The notes: a model not told the origin generated them from the letters alone. 64,000 nt of DNA from DASVBE01 sp963770375 (GCA_963770375.1 CAVYPM010000029.1:248001-312000), one strand, 5' to 3'. Positions 8,241 to 16,932 are shown, counted from the stretch's first letter. Translations and numbers: made by a program.

Positions 8241-8856
8241 TGCTGGTCCATCCTCGGGGTGGCGGCCCGGGCCCGGTGGTGTCCTGCCGGGGTGTCCATG
8301 GCTGGGGTGCCGCGGGCCGCATCGGCCCAGGCGGCGGCGATCGCGTCGCGGACCCGGTTGCGGGCCCGCCGGTAGCGCAGCTCGAATGCGTTGACGGTGC
8401 AGCCGAGAACCGCGGCGGCTTCGGCGTGGCTGAGCTCGTCCCACAGCACGAGCTGGAGCGCCTCCCGGTCCTTGGGCTTGAGCGAGGCCAGCGCGGCGAG
8501 CACCGGGCCCGGGTCGGCAGCGTGTCCGGGCCGCCGGGTCCTGGCACGTGCGCCACGGCGGCCGGCTCCTGGCTGAGCCGGGTCCGCAGCCGCAGCCGCC
8601 GGGTCGCCGCACGGTGGTGCTCCGCGGCGCAGTTCCTGGCTACGCCGAACAGCCAGAGCCGGTCCTGTGGCGGGCCCGGGACCTGGCCGAACCGCCGCCA
8701 GGCCACGGTGAACACCTGGGCGACCACGTCGTCGGCCGCATCGGGCGGCACCCGGCGCCGCACGTAACCGGTTATTTCCTGGTAGCTGCCCGTGTACAGG
8801 GCCTCGAAGCGCTCTGCGGCGCTAACAGCGGGACTATCCGCGTTGCGCAGGATCAT
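8237..8856 (-). pseudogene. ECF-type RNA polymerase sigma factor, single-base frameshift
   Basis: Sigma region 2 (FEALYTGSYQEITGYVRRR, DAADDVVAQVFTVAWRRF, RLWLFGVARN) is read in one frame from ATG 8856. Region 4 (LASLKPKDREALQLVLWDE, LSHAEAAAVLGCTVNAFELRYRRAR) is read in the next frame down to the stop at 8237. One missing base near 8525-8530, in the region 2/4 linker, explains the break; adding a G after the CTG there rejoins the protein at about 207 residues. It precedes and overlaps its membrane partner. The intact conserved regions argue for a sequencing indel or a very recent mutation. GGGAGG lies only 2 nt from ATG 8856, so the true start could be a little downstream. Confidence 0.75.
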
Positions 8857-8928
8857 GACCTCCCATGGCCGGCGCCGGCCCGATCCGTCAGATCTGGCCG
8901 CCGGATCCGGCCCGGGGCGCATCGCGAG

Positions 8929-9372
8929 CTATCCGGCCGGGCCGCCCGGCGGGACACCCGGCGCGGACAGCCCGAGCCGCCGCTGCTCGATGATCAGGCA
9001 GCGGTCCTCCACGTAGAGCAGGCCGGCCTGCTCGGCGATGGCCCGCGCCTCGGCCGAGGCGATACCCAGCTGCAGCCACAGCGCGGTGGCCCCGGCGGCC
9101 ACGGCTTGCCGGGCGATGTCCGGCGTCTGGGCGGACGGCCGGAACACGTCGACCAGCCCCACCACCCCCGGCACGTCGGCCAGCCGCCGGTGCACGGGCT
9201 CGCCCAGGATCGCGTCGGCATACGGGTTGACCGGGACGATCCGCCAGCCGTGCCGCTGCATGTGGGCGGGCACGTAGTGGGCGGCTTTTTCCTGGTGGCG
9301 GCTCGCGCCGACCACGGTGATCTCGGCGTAGCTGCGCAGGATGCGCTCGACGGTGACGTCGGTATCGCTCAC
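8929..9372 (-). CDS. CoA-binding (YccU-type) protein
   Basis: A 147-residue cytoplasmic protein with a Rossmann-like CoA-binding domain (PF13380 type). Seen: ITVVGASRHQEKAAHYVP near the N-terminus, WRIVPVNP, the VDVFRPSAQTPDIARQAVAAG segment, LWLQLGIAS, and a C-terminal LLYVEDRCLIIEQRRL that carries the family's conserved cysteine. GTG 9372 is chosen because the family starts 15-20 residues before ITVVGAS. Physiological role is unknown in most bacteria. It diverges from the DUF664 gene at 9440 and is followed 73 bases on by the sigma-factor start on the same strand. Confidence 0.85.
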   Translation of the reverse strand: MSDTDVTVERILRSYAEITVVGASRHQEKAAHYVPAHMQRHGWRIVPVNPYADAILGEPVHRRLADVPGVVGLVDVFRPSAQTPDIARQAVAAGATALWLQLGIASAEARAIAEQAGLLYVEDRCLIIEQRRLGLSAPGVPPGGPAG

Positions 9373-9439
9373 CCGCCCACGGTAACCGGTGCCGTCTGGG
9401 ACTCGACCCCGCGGAGCCTCGCCAGTAAGTTCGAGGCCT

Positions 9440-9994
9440 ATGGTGTACCTGGAACCTCCCATGGCCGGAGACGAGGCCGATACGCTGCTCGGCTCGCTGG
9501 AACGCCAGCGCGCCACGTTCGCCTGGAAGTGCTCCGGCGTGGATGCATCCGGCATGCGGGCCACCGTCGGCGCCTCGGCGCTCACCCTGGGCGGCCTGCT
9601 CAAGCACCTGGCGCTGGTCGAGGACGAGTACTTCACCCGGCGGCTGCACAAGCGGCCGCTCGAAGCGCCGTGGAGCGAGGTCGACTGGGAGGCCAACCCG
9701 GACTGGCCCTGGGAATCGGCCGCCCACGATTCGCCGGACCAGCTGCTGACCCTCTGGCTGGACGCGGTCAACCGCTCCCGCGAGTCGGTCACCGAGGCGC
9801 TGTCCGCCGACGGCGTCGGCCAGCTGGCGCGGTTCACCTTCCCCGACGGCCAGGCCCCGAGCCTGCGCCGGATCCTGGTCGACCTGATCGAGGAGTACGC
9901 CCGGCACACCGGGCACGCCGACCTCCTCCGCGAGGCCATCGACGGCCGCGTCGGCGAGGACCCGCCAGGACCCGCCCTCCCCTACCCCGGCTGA
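9440..9994 (+). CDS. DUF664 / DinB-superfamily protein
   Basis: A 184-residue four-helix-bundle protein of the DinB superfamily, DUF664 branch, related to thiol-dependent transferases of mycothiol-producing bacteria. Seen: the typical opening AGDEADTLLGSLERQRATFAWKC, then LGGLLKHLALVEDEYF and EEYARHTGHADLLREAIDG, which supply the three histidines that usually bind a metal. ATG 9440 is supported by the family start and an upstream GAGG. An in-frame ATG at 9389 is possible but less likely. Substrate and reaction are unknown. It is a stand-alone gene, convergent with the cupin gene that follows. Confidence 0.85.
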   Translation: MVYLEPPMAGDEADTLLGSLERQRATFAWKCSGVDASGMRATVGASALTLGGLLKHLALVEDEYFTRRLHKRPLEAPWSEVDWEANPDWPWESAAHDSPDQLLTLWLDAVNRSRESVTEALSADGVGQLARFTFPDGQAPSLRRILVDLIEEYARHTGHADLLREAIDGRVGEDPPGPALPYPG

Positions 9995-10003
9995 TCCGGC
10001 CGC

Positions 10004-10399
10004 TCAGCCCGGCGGCGGGAGCCGTTCCGGCCAGCCCGGACCGCGCGCGGCGATCTGCCGGTCGAGCTGCGGCGGGCCGGTGATGACCAGGGCCCGGGCC
10101 GGCTCGCGGCTGGTGACGGTGAAGCTGTGCACCCGGTCGCGGGGCACGAACACGAAGCAGCCCGCGGTCGCGGTCCACTCCTGCCCGTCGCACAGCCCGG
10201 CCAGCTCACCGGCCAGCACGTAGAACATCTCGTCCTCACCGGCGTGCACGTGCGGGTGCACCGACAAGGCAGCTGGGTAGCTGAACTCCAGCACGCTCAG
10301 CTGGCCCGCGGTGTCCTGTCCTGACGCCTTGACCACCACGCCCGCGCCGTGAAAGTCGTGGGCCGGGCCCTCGCCCGGCCCGAGCACGAAACCCGCCAT
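10004..10399 (-). CDS. Cupin-domain protein
   Basis: A 131-residue single-domain cupin. Seen: the metal-binding motif HPHVHAGEDEMFYVLAGEL at about residues 47-65 and the second motif FVPRDRVHSF about 20 residues later, giving the usual 3-His/1-Glu site. Small cupins act as dioxygenases, isomerases or binding proteins, and nothing here decides which. Its stop is 9 bases from the convergent DUF664 gene. On its other side an 84-base gap separates it from the M20 peptidase gene on the same strand. Confidence 0.85.
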   Translation of the reverse strand: MAGFVLGPGEGPAHDFHGAGVVVKASGQDTAGQLSVLEFSYPAALSVHPHVHAGEDEMFYVLAGELAGLCDGQEWTATAGCFVFVPRDRVHSFTVTSREPARALVITGPPQLDRQIAARGPGWPERLPPPG

Positions 10400-10483
10400 G
10401 GCCGCTCCCCTCGCTGGCTGCCGCCCCGGTCCCAGTGTGCCCGGGGCGGCTGTCAGTCCGGCGGGTTGCGCCTGGTCCCGGGC

Positions 10484-11929
10484 TCAGCCGCGCGAATGCG
10501 CGTCCACGATATGGGCGATGGCCTCGGTGACCTGCTGGGCGAACGGGACGTTGAGCCACTCGTCAGGGACGTGCATGTTCGAGTCGGCCCCGAGCGCGCC
10601 GGTGACGACGAACTGGGCCCGCGGGTAGGTGCGCCCGAGCAGCCCCATGAACGGGATCGAGCCGCCGACCCCGAGGCCGCCGGGGGCCTGGGTGAACACG
10701 TCCTGGCCAACCCGGTCCAGTGCCGCGGCCAGCCACGGCGCGGCCGCCGGTGCGGTCCAGCCGTCCTCGGCCTGGACGTCGCTGATGGTCACCTCGGCGC
10801 CGTAGGGCACGTCGGCGGTCAGCGCCGTGATGAGCTCGCCGAGCGCGTCGGCGGAGACCGCGGTGGGCGGCAGCCGGAAGCTCAGCCGCAGGCTGGTGGC
10901 GGAGCGCAGCACGTTGCCGGCCGCGGCGGGCTCGGGCATCCCGGCGGCACCGGTTACCGACAGGGTGGGCCGCCAGGTGTTGGACAGGATGAGCTCGGCC
11001 TCGTCGTCCGAGGTCAGCTGCATGCCCGCGGGCAGCCGGAACTGGCTGCGGACGCTGCCCGGCCGGGTCTGCGCGGTGTCCTTGGCCGCCTGCCGGGCCC
11101 CGTCCGGGATCGGCACGTTGAAGGCCGGCAGCCGGATGCCGCCGGTGGCGCTTTCCTCGATCCGGTCGAGCAGCAGCCGCAGGACGCGGAACGAGCTGGG
11201 CACGATGCCGCTGGCCGTGCCGGAGTGCAGCGGCGCGTCCAGCACGCGCACGGTGACGGTGACCGCGACCAGGCCGCGCAGGCTGTTCGTCAGCCACAGC
11301 CGGGAGTAGTCCCCGCCGCCCGCGTCCAGGCAGACGACCAGGGTCACGTCGCCGAGGCGGCCGGCCAGGTGCTCCAGGTAGGCGGGCAGGTCCGGGCTGC
11401 CGGACTCCTCGCCGGTCTCCAGCAGCACGACCGCGCGGGCGTGCCCGCCGCCCGCGCCGCGGACGGCCTCCAGGGCGGTGACCGCCGCGTAGCCGGAGTA
11501 CCCGTCGTCGGCCGAGCCGCGGCCGTACAGCCGGCCGTCCCGCTGCACGGGCTGCCACGGGCCGAGCCCGTCCGACCAGCCCTCGAACGGCGGCTGCTTG
11601 TCCAGGTGCCCGTAGAGCAGCACGGTCCCCCGGTCCTCGGCGCCCGGCGTGGCCGGGATGTCGGCGACCAGCAGCGGGGACCGGCCGTCAAGACGGATGA
11701 TCTCCAGCTGCGCGCCCGGCAGGTTGCGGCTGGCGATCCAGTCGCGCACGTGCTCCGCGGCCGCGTCGAGGTGGCCGCTGGCCGCCCAGCCCGCGTCGAA
11801 GGCGGGCGACAGCGCGGGGATGCCGATCAGCCCGGACAGGCTGGCCACCACCCCGCCGTCGCCGTTTCCCGCACTATCCCAGCCCGTCGCGACGATTTCC
11901 CGCACCTGCTGCGCGCCCAGCTCACCCAT
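10484..11929 (-). CDS. M20-family metallodipeptidase
   Basis: A 481-residue cytoplasmic zinc peptidase of the M20/DapE/PepV group, dipeptidase (M20A/M20F-like) branch. All di-zinc ligands are visible: YGHLDKQP (His), LYGRGSADDGYSG (bridging Asp), ETGEESGSPD (catalytic Glu and ligand Glu), VCLDAGG (Asp) and the C-terminal SNMHVPDEW (His). A dimerisation domain lies between. It would cleave dipeptides or N-acyl amino acids. Full length for the family and intact. The long frames open on the opposite strand across it are GC-driven and were not annotated. Confidence 0.9.
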   Translation of the reverse strand: MGELGAQQVREIVATGWDSAGNGDGGVVASLSGLIGIPALSPAFDAGWAASGHLDAAAEHVRDWIASRNLPGAQLEIIRLDGRSPLLVADIPATPGAEDRGTVLLYGHLDKQPPFEGWSDGLGPWQPVQRDGRLYGRGSADDGYSGYAAVTALEAVRGAGGGHARAVVLLETGEESGSPDLPAYLEHLAGRLGDVTLVVCLDAGGGDYSRLWLTNSLRGLVAVTVTVRVLDAPLHSGTASGIVPSSFRVLRLLLDRIEESATGGIRLPAFNVPIPDGARQAAKDTAQTRPGSVRSQFRLPAGMQLTSDDEAELILSNTWRPTLSVTGAAGMPEPAAAGNVLRSATSLRLSFRLPPTAVSADALGELITALTADVPYGAEVTISDVQAEDGWTAPAAAPWLAAALDRVGQDVFTQAPGGLGVGGSIPFMGLLGRTYPRAQFVVTGALGADSNMHVPDEWLNVPFAQQVTEAIAHIVDAHSRG

Positions 11930-12076
11930 GCACCCTTGTCCGCTCTGCTTGGCACCAGAATCCGGGCCAATCTAACGGATCGCCGGATCGGCCCTGGTGA
12001 GCGGGTTAGGCGGCGCGGATGGCTGCCGCCGGATGAGAGGCTGGGGCGGAGCAGCGGCCGGCAGAGCGGAGGGTGC

Positions 12077-12934
12077 GTGGGGCGACCGACGGGGCCGGGC
12101 CGGGGCAGGCGCAGCGGGGACGGGCGCAGAAGGGGCCGGGGCCGGTGGGCACTGGCCGCGGCGGTGGCGGCGGTCGCCGCCGCGGCCGGCTGCTCGGGGA
12201 CGGCGGGCGACGGGTCAGGGCCGGGCTCGCGGCCGGCCAGCGCTGCCTCGCCCCAGGCGCGGGACAGTGCCGCGCGGCCGGACTTCACCGTGGCCGGGAG
12301 GTTCCCGGTGTTCCGCGCGCCGGGCCAGGACACCCACGCCCAGGACCCGTCGTCCCGGTGCGACCCGGCCACGTTCCAGCGCAACCGGGCGGTGGGCAGG
12401 GCCGCCGTCGCGGGTTTCGCGTTCACCGGGGCGGATGCCTCGGCCCGGCTGCTGGCCCACTTCCTGCAGGGCACCGGCACGCCGGTGAACTTCGGCGCGG
12501 ACTCGGCGATCGCCCGGCAGGCGAAGGCGAGCAGCGCGTTCCGCACCATGAACCGCAGCGTGCAGGCCGGCGTGCTGCGCCAGCTGCGGGCCGGGCGGAC
12601 CCGGGTCCAGCTGGACCGCACGCTGCTGCAGCCGATCCGGTTCGGCGTGCCCGGCTCGGCGCGTGACCTGTACCTGGGCTTCCGCGGCACGCAGGGCCTG
12701 GAGGTGCGCGGCTCGGGACACCTGGCGCGGCACCGGTTCACCGGCCGGCTCACCTACGTGATCCGCGACGTGTACGGCTTCCCGCCGTCGGACCAGCTGC
12801 TCGGCACCGGCCCGGCCATGCGCTACCTGCAGGTCAACTGCGGCGCCCCGGAGCACGCGGGCGGCGCGCACTGGTTCCCCGACTCGATCACGGTCACCGT
12901 CCCGTTCCGGCGTCCGAGCCATCCGGAGCGATAG
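12077..12934 (+). CDS. Putative secreted lipoprotein, function unknown
   Basis: A 285-residue protein starting at GTG 12077, five bases after a GGAGG ribosome-binding site. The N-terminus is an Arg-rich twin-arginine-like stretch followed by a hydrophobic segment and a lipobox (AAAAGC, cysteine near residue 42), so it is predicted to be lipid-anchored outside the membrane. The mature part begins with a low-complexity Ser/Ala linker. It continues into a domain with AVAGFAFTGADASARLLAHFL, a GSARDLYLGFRGTQGL strand and GRLTYVIRDVYGF, ending in a beta-rich tail with a single cysteine (VNCGAPEH). I do not recognise the family. Convergent with the ligase gene that ends 21 bases later. Confidence 0.75.
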   Translation: MGRPTGPGRGRRSGDGRRRGRGRWALAAAVAAVAAAAGCSGTAGDGSGPGSRPASAASPQARDSAARPDFTVAGRFPVFRAPGQDTHAQDPSSRCDPATFQRNRAVGRAAVAGFAFTGADASARLLAHFLQGTGTPVNFGADSAIARQAKASSAFRTMNRSVQAGVLRQLRAGRTRVQLDRTLLQPIRFGVPGSARDLYLGFRGTQGLEVRGSGHLARHRFTGRLTYVIRDVYGFPPSDQLLGTGPAMRYLQVNCGAPEHAGGAHWFPDSITVTVPFRRPSHPER

Positions 12935-12955
12935 TCCAGCTACCAGAGCGCCGCG

Positions 12956-14440
12956 CTACTTCCTGGTGTAGCGGTGCTTCACGCCGGCCGGGAAGTAGTC
13001 CGGGTCGCCCGCCGGGAGCAGGGTGATCCGGGGGGCCTGGTACTCAGGCGGCACGTAGTGGGCGAACTCGCTGTTGAGGCGGCGCAGCTGGGTGAGGATC
13101 GAATCCGCGGCGGCCTCGGTGCGACCGGGCGCGGCGTCCTCGCCGGGGGCCAGCTCGACCGCGACGGCCAGCTGGCGGTTGCGGTCGGCGTCCTCAACCA
13201 CCTCGAGCACGAACTTGCCGGTGACCCACGGGCTGACAGACGGCTGCTCCAGGCCGGCCGAAACGTTCTCCGGGTAGACGTTGGCGCCGAAGAACGACAC
13301 GGCCAGGTGCGAGCGCCCGAAGATGAACGCGAACGGCAGCCGGTTCGCCGCGGCCCGGGGGCCGAGCCCGGCCAGCGGGTCGAAGCCGGCCTCCCGGCAC
13401 AGGGCGAGGACGTCGTCGTGCGCGACCAGGCCGCCCTCGTCGGCGATGTGGTAGCGGATCAGCGGGACGCCGCTGTCCGCGGTGAACAGCAGCGTGCCGT
13501 CGTGCTGCTCGAAGTAGCGGCTGGCCGGGTCGTACTGGACCAGGGTCGGCAGCCGGGCCGAGCCGAACAGTTCCTGCGCCGCGTCCGGGGTACGGGCCAG
13601 GAACCGGCGGACCGTGATGCTCAGCGGGGTCTCGTTGCCGAGCACGCCGCCGTCCGCCGTGCCGTACAGCGCCGCCGAGTCGTAGGCGGGCCGGGTCATC
13701 CCGGCCCGCTCGCCCATCAGGTCACGCCAGTCCTCGCTGAACACCTCGCCGGCCAGCACGAGCTTGATGTTCATCGCGGGCCAGCCGATGCCGCGGGCGT
13801 TGCCGGTGTCGACGAGGTCCTTGAGGAACGGCGGGTAGCCGAGCAGCACCGTCTGCTCGAAGCCGGCGGCCAGGTCGGGGACCACGCGGAGGATCTCGTC
13901 CTTGTTGTTGCCCGGCGCGACCACCGTGATCGGGTAGCCCTTCGCGGCCAGGTGGCGGCAGCACGCCGCGGTGTACAGGCCGCCGACCCAGGTGCCGAGC
14001 GGGAAGCAGACCACGGCCAGCGTGGTCGTGCTGTCAGCGCCGAAGCTGTCCCTGAAGACCTGCTCGAACCGGGTGGCCACGGACAGCTCGTCGAGCACGA
14101 ACCGCGGCCAGTAGGTCGGGTGGCCGGTCGACCCCGAGGACACCGCGATCATGTCGCAGCTGTCCAGCCGCCCGTCGCGGCACCGCTCCGCGAGCGGGTA
14201 TTTCGTGTGGTAGTTCTCCTTGGTCATCAGCGGCAGCCGCGCGAAGCCGTCCAGCGTGCGGACCGTGGCCGGGTCGGCGCCGTGCTCCCGCAGGAACTCC
14301 CGGTACGCCGGCACCGACCCGGCGGCCCGGTGGAACAGCTCCACCGGCCACTCCGGGTCGCCGCCCGGCCCGCGCGCCGGCGGCCGTGCGCTGAAGTCCG
14401 CCAGGGCAGCAGCGACGCGTTTGCCGCGTGTTTCGTCCAT
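12956..14440 (-). CDS. PaaK-like adenylate-forming ligase (phenylacetate-CoA ligase family)
   Basis: A 494-residue ANL-superfamily enzyme that would activate a carboxylic acid as an acyl-adenylate. Seen: LMTKENYHTKYPL, the ATP-binding P-loop-like motif AVSSGSTGHPTYWPR, VCFPLGTWVGGLY, LVLAGEVFSEDWRDLM, ALYGTADGGVLGNETPLS (aromatic motif region) and VPLIRYHIADEGG. The C-terminal lid is present. Most relatives transfer the acyl group to CoA, but several PaaK-like proteins in biosynthetic loci do not, so the acceptor is open. It follows a DHDPS-like lyase gene by 16 bases on the same strand, implying one operon controlled by the divergent LysR gene. Confidence 0.8.
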   Translation of the reverse strand: MDETRGKRVAAALADFSARPPARGPGGDPEWPVELFHRAAGSVPAYREFLREHGADPATVRTLDGFARLPLMTKENYHTKYPLAERCRDGRLDSCDMIAVSSGSTGHPTYWPRFVLDELSVATRFEQVFRDSFGADSTTTLAVVCFPLGTWVGGLYTAACCRHLAAKGYPITVVAPGNNKDEILRVVPDLAAGFEQTVLLGYPPFLKDLVDTGNARGIGWPAMNIKLVLAGEVFSEDWRDLMGERAGMTRPAYDSAALYGTADGGVLGNETPLSITVRRFLARTPDAAQELFGSARLPTLVQYDPASRYFEQHDGTLLFTADSGVPLIRYHIADEGGLVAHDDVLALCREAGFDPLAGLGPRAAANRLPFAFIFGRSHLAVSFFGANVYPENVSAGLEQPSVSPWVTGKFVLEVVEDADRNRQLAVAVELAPGEDAAPGRTEAAADSILTQLRRLNSEFAHYVPPEYQAPRITLLPAGDPDYFPAGVKHRYTRK

Positions 14441-14456
14441 CCCCCCATGATCGCGG

Positions 14457-15395
14457 CTAGCCCGGCTGCGCGGCGAGTTGCGGCTCTGGCAGCCCGGCGA
14501 CGCGGGCCAGCAGGGCCTCGGCCGACGCGGGCGCGGCGGGCAGCAGGGGCAGCCGCACGCCGGGGGTGGGGATGCGGCCCTGCGCGTGCAGGGCGGCCTT
14601 GATCACGGACGGGTTGGGCTCGGCGAAGGCGGCGGCCGAGAGCCGGGCCAGCGCCGGGCCCAGCCGCCGGGCCGCGCCCAGGTCGCCGCCCCGCCACGCC
14701 GCGGCCAGCGCCGCGAACTGGCCCGTGGCCAGGTGCGCCGACGCCAGGATGCCGCCGGCCGCGCCGAGCGCCAGCAGCGGCGACAGGAACACGTCGTCCC
14801 CCGCCATGATCGCGAACCCGGGCGGCGGGTCGCCGAGCAGGTCCACCGCCACGGCGTCCACGGCGCCGACGGCGAGCTTTACACCGGCCACGTTGGGCAG
14901 CGCGCCGATCTCCCGCAGCACAGCGGCGCCGAGCGGCTGGGCGGTCCGGTACGGGATGTGGTAGATGACCAGCGGCACCGGGCTGCGCCCGGCCAGGTAC
15001 GTGAAGTGCGCAAGCACGCCCGCCTCGCCGGGCCGGGTGTAGGACGGCACCGGCACCAGCGCGCCGGTGATCTGCGGCCAGTGGGCCAGGGCGGCCAGCA
15101 CCGTGGCGCTGGCCGCGGTGTCGCTCGACCCGGCGCCGGCGATCAGGGCCGCGCCGCGCGCCCCGCAGACCGCGGCGCACACGTCGAGCACCGTGTGCTT
15201 CTCGTCCCGGTCCAGGGTCGCGGACTCGGCGGTGGTGCCGAGGGCGACGATCCCGGCCGCGCCGGCGTCCAGCACCTCGTGGGCCAGCGCCTCGAGCGGC
15301 CCGGTCGCGACCCGGCCATCGGCGTCGAACGGCGTGATCAGCGGGACGAAGATCCCGCCCAGCGCATCAGCAGCAGCGGCAGTTGCAGTAGTCAT
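14457..15395 (-). CDS. Dihydrodipicolinate synthase-family (class I aldolase/lyase) protein
   Basis: A 312-residue TIM-barrel Schiff-base aldolase of the DapA/NanA family. Seen: GIFVPLITPFDADGRV at the N-terminus, the GTTAESATLDRDEK motif (in place of the GTTGE pyruvate-carboxylate-binding loop of true DapA), the catalytic tyrosine in VIYHIPYRT and the Schiff-base lysine in VAGVKLAVG. The GTTAE variation and its position beside an adenylate-forming ligase suggest a catabolic 2-keto-acid aldolase or lyase rather than lysine biosynthesis. ATG 15395 gives the normal family N-terminus. Divergently transcribed from the LysR regulator at 15468. Confidence 0.85.
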   Translation of the reverse strand: MTTATAAAADALGGIFVPLITPFDADGRVATGPLEALAHEVLDAGAAGIVALGTTAESATLDRDEKHTVLDVCAAVCGARGAALIAGAGSSDTAASATVLAALAHWPQITGALVPVPSYTRPGEAGVLAHFTYLAGRSPVPLVIYHIPYRTAQPLGAAVLREIGALPNVAGVKLAVGAVDAVAVDLLGDPPPGFAIMAGDDVFLSPLLALGAAGGILASAHLATGQFAALAAAWRGGDLGAARRLGPALARLSAAAFAEPNPSVIKAALHAQGRIPTPGVRLPLLPAAPASAEALLARVAGLPEPQLAAQPG

Positions 15396-15421
15396 GGCAG
15401 CCAGCCTGGCCCGGCCCAATC

Positions 15422-15449
15422 GTGCAGGTCCAGTTCGCTTTTGTGCAGG
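15422..15449. promoter_or_regulatory. Probable LysR operator in the divergent intergenic region
   Basis: Two identical GTGCAGG heptamers at 15422-15428 and 15443-15449 sit 21 bp apart, two helical turns, in the 72-bp gap between the DHDPS-like gene and its LysR neighbour. Spacing and position fit a LysR-type binding site. Assignment is inferred. Confidence 0.45.
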
Positions 15450-15467
15450 AAAACGTAAGCTGAGCTG

Positions 15468-16394
15468 ATGCTTGATGTCCGCCGCCTGCGGCTGCTGCGC
15501 GAGCTGGCCTACCGGGGCACGATCGCCGCCGTGGCCGACGCCCTGGCGTTCACGCCGTCCGCGGTGTCGCAGCAGCTCAGCGTGCTGGAGCGGGAAGCAG
15601 GCCTGCCGCTGCTCGAGCGCCGCGGCCGCCGGGTGGTGCTCACCCCCGCCGGGCAGAACCTGGTCAGGCACGCCGAGGCCGTGCTGGAGCAGCTCGAGCG
15701 GGCCGGCGCCGAGCTGGCCGGCGCCCGCCGCGGCCTGTCCGGACCGCTGCGGATCGGCACGTTCCCCAGCGCCGGGCGGACGCTGATCCCGGCCGCGCTG
15801 GCGGCCCTGGCCCGGGAGCACCCCGGCCTGGAGCCGATGATCTCCGAGATCGACCCGGCCGGGGTCGCCGCCGCGCTGCGGGCCGGCGAGCTGGACGTCG
15901 CGCTGATCCACGAGTACGACTTCGCGGCGGCCGGCCCGGAGCCCGGGCTGGCCACCGCGGACCTGTGCACCGAGGCGATGTACCTGGCCGCCGCCGCGCC
16001 CGCCCCGGGCGCCCCGGCCGTGACCCGCGCAACCGCCGACGGCGCCGCGATAAGCCGAACCAGGGACGCGCCGTGGATCACCGCGACGCCGGGCACGCTG
16101 TGCCAGCAGATGACGATCCGGGCCTGCCAGGCGGCCGGCTTCACGCCGCGGACCCGGCATCAGGTCGACGACTTCGCCACCACACTGTCCCTGGTCGCGG
16201 CCGGCCAGGGCGTGGCCCTGGTGCCGCAGCTCGGCGCGGCCGGCCCGCCGCCCGGCGTGGTCCTCACCCGGGTCCCGCTGGCCCGCCGGACCAGGATCGC
16301 CTACCGCCGCGGCGCGGGCGCCCACCCGGCCGTCGCCGCGGTCACGGCGGCGCTGCGCGAGGCGGTGCCCCCGGAGCTCCGCGCCGCGGAGTGA
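15468..16394 (+). CDS. LysR-family transcriptional regulator
   Basis: A 308-residue LysR-type regulator with the winged helix at residues 1-60 (LDVRRLRLLRELAYRGTIAA start, FTPSAVSQQLSVLERE recognition helix) and a periplasmic-binding-like effector domain (PLRIGTFPSAGRTLIPAALAALA). ATG 15468 is the natural start. It is divergent from the DHDPS-like lyase and ligase genes and very probably controls them. The effector is unknown, plausibly the pathway substrate. Confidence 0.9.
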   Translation: MLDVRRLRLLRELAYRGTIAAVADALAFTPSAVSQQLSVLEREAGLPLLERRGRRVVLTPAGQNLVRHAEAVLEQLERAGAELAGARRGLSGPLRIGTFPSAGRTLIPAALAALAREHPGLEPMISEIDPAGVAAALRAGELDVALIHEYDFAAAGPEPGLATADLCTEAMYLAAAAPAPGAPAVTRATADGAAISRTRDAPWITATPGTLCQQMTIRACQAAGFTPRTRHQVDDFATTLSLVAAGQGVALVPQLGAAGPPPGVVLTRVPLARRTRIAYRRGAGAHPAVAAVTAALREAVPPELRAAE

Positions 16395-16454
16395 CCGCCC
16401 GGATCAGCCCGGGGCCGAAGGCCGCGCCGCAGATTCCGTAATCCATAAAAATGA

Positions 16455-16476
16455 ATCTCAGGGTTGACCCTGAGAT
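16455..16476. promoter_or_regulatory. Perfect 9-bp inverted repeat with TTGA loop
   Basis: ATCTCAGGG and CCCTGAGAT flank TTGA. It lies 60 bases after the LysR stop in an unusually AT-rich spot. On the minus strand the hairpin is followed by a T-rich TCATTTTTATGG, as in an intrinsic terminator, though no minus-strand gene needs it. It could equally be an operator upstream of the small gene at 16590. Confidence 0.4.
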
Positions 16477-16589
16477 CGGCCGGGGCCCGGGCCAGGGTGC
16501 GAACCCGGGGTGATCCCGATTGGCCGGGGCGCGGGCGGGCGGCAGTCTGGAGTCACCGGAAAGACCGACTCGAACGGAGACCACCGCAC

Positions 16590-16739
16590 ATGCTCGGGAT
16601 CATCGCCCTCATCGTCATCGCCATCGTGGCCATCTGCATCTTCAGCGCCGCCCTGCACTTCCTGTTCTCCCCGTGGCTGCTGGTCGCCATCGGCGTCCTG
16701 TTGTTCATCAAGTTCCGCCCGCGCCGCTCGACCCGGTAA
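16590..16739 (+). CDS. Small hydrophobic membrane protein (49 residues)
   Basis: ATG 16590 is preceded by a GGAG about 10 bases upstream. The product is almost entirely two membrane helices (LGIIALIVIAIVAICIFSAA and LFSPWLLVAIGVLLFI) joined by a short turn and closed by a basic tail KFRPRRSTR. Similar tiny two-helix proteins are widespread in actinomycetes without a known function. It is followed by a strong terminator hairpin, so it is a single-gene unit. Confidence 0.7.
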   Translation: MLGIIALIVIAIVAICIFSAALHFLFSPWLLVAIGVLLFIKFRPRRSTR

Positions 16740-16803
16740 CCGCCGTGCCGCGCCCGGCACACGGCGGACTGCCGCCGCCGATCCGGCCCATCCGGCCCAC
16801 CCC

Positions 16804-16841
16804 GCGAAGGCCCGGCCACCGTCTGGTGACCGGGCCTTCGC
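16804..16841 (+). terminator. 17-bp terminator hairpin with GTCT tetraloop
   Basis: Arms 16804-16820 and 16825-16841 pair with a single mismatch around a 4-nt loop, 64 bases after the small membrane-protein gene. No T-run follows, as is usual in such GC-rich genomes. Confidence 0.75.
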
Positions 16842-16932
16842 GCGTGCTGGGGGCGGCGTGCGGCGCCGCCGGATTTGCCTAGGAAGGCCCCCGCCACCAG
16901 CAGCATCTTTTGCATTGTGTACGCATAGTTGC

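Noticed and set aside
10349..12076. A very long plus-strand open frame opposite the M20 peptidase and leading into the lipoprotein
   Set aside because: High GC keeps the antisense frame open; its composition is Arg/Gly/Ala-rich with no motifs. Only the part from GTG 12077, with ribosome-binding site and signal peptide, looks real.
12974..14602. Long plus-strand frame opposite the PaaK-like gene
   Set aside because: Antisense shadow of a clear ligase gene; low-complexity translation and no start signals.
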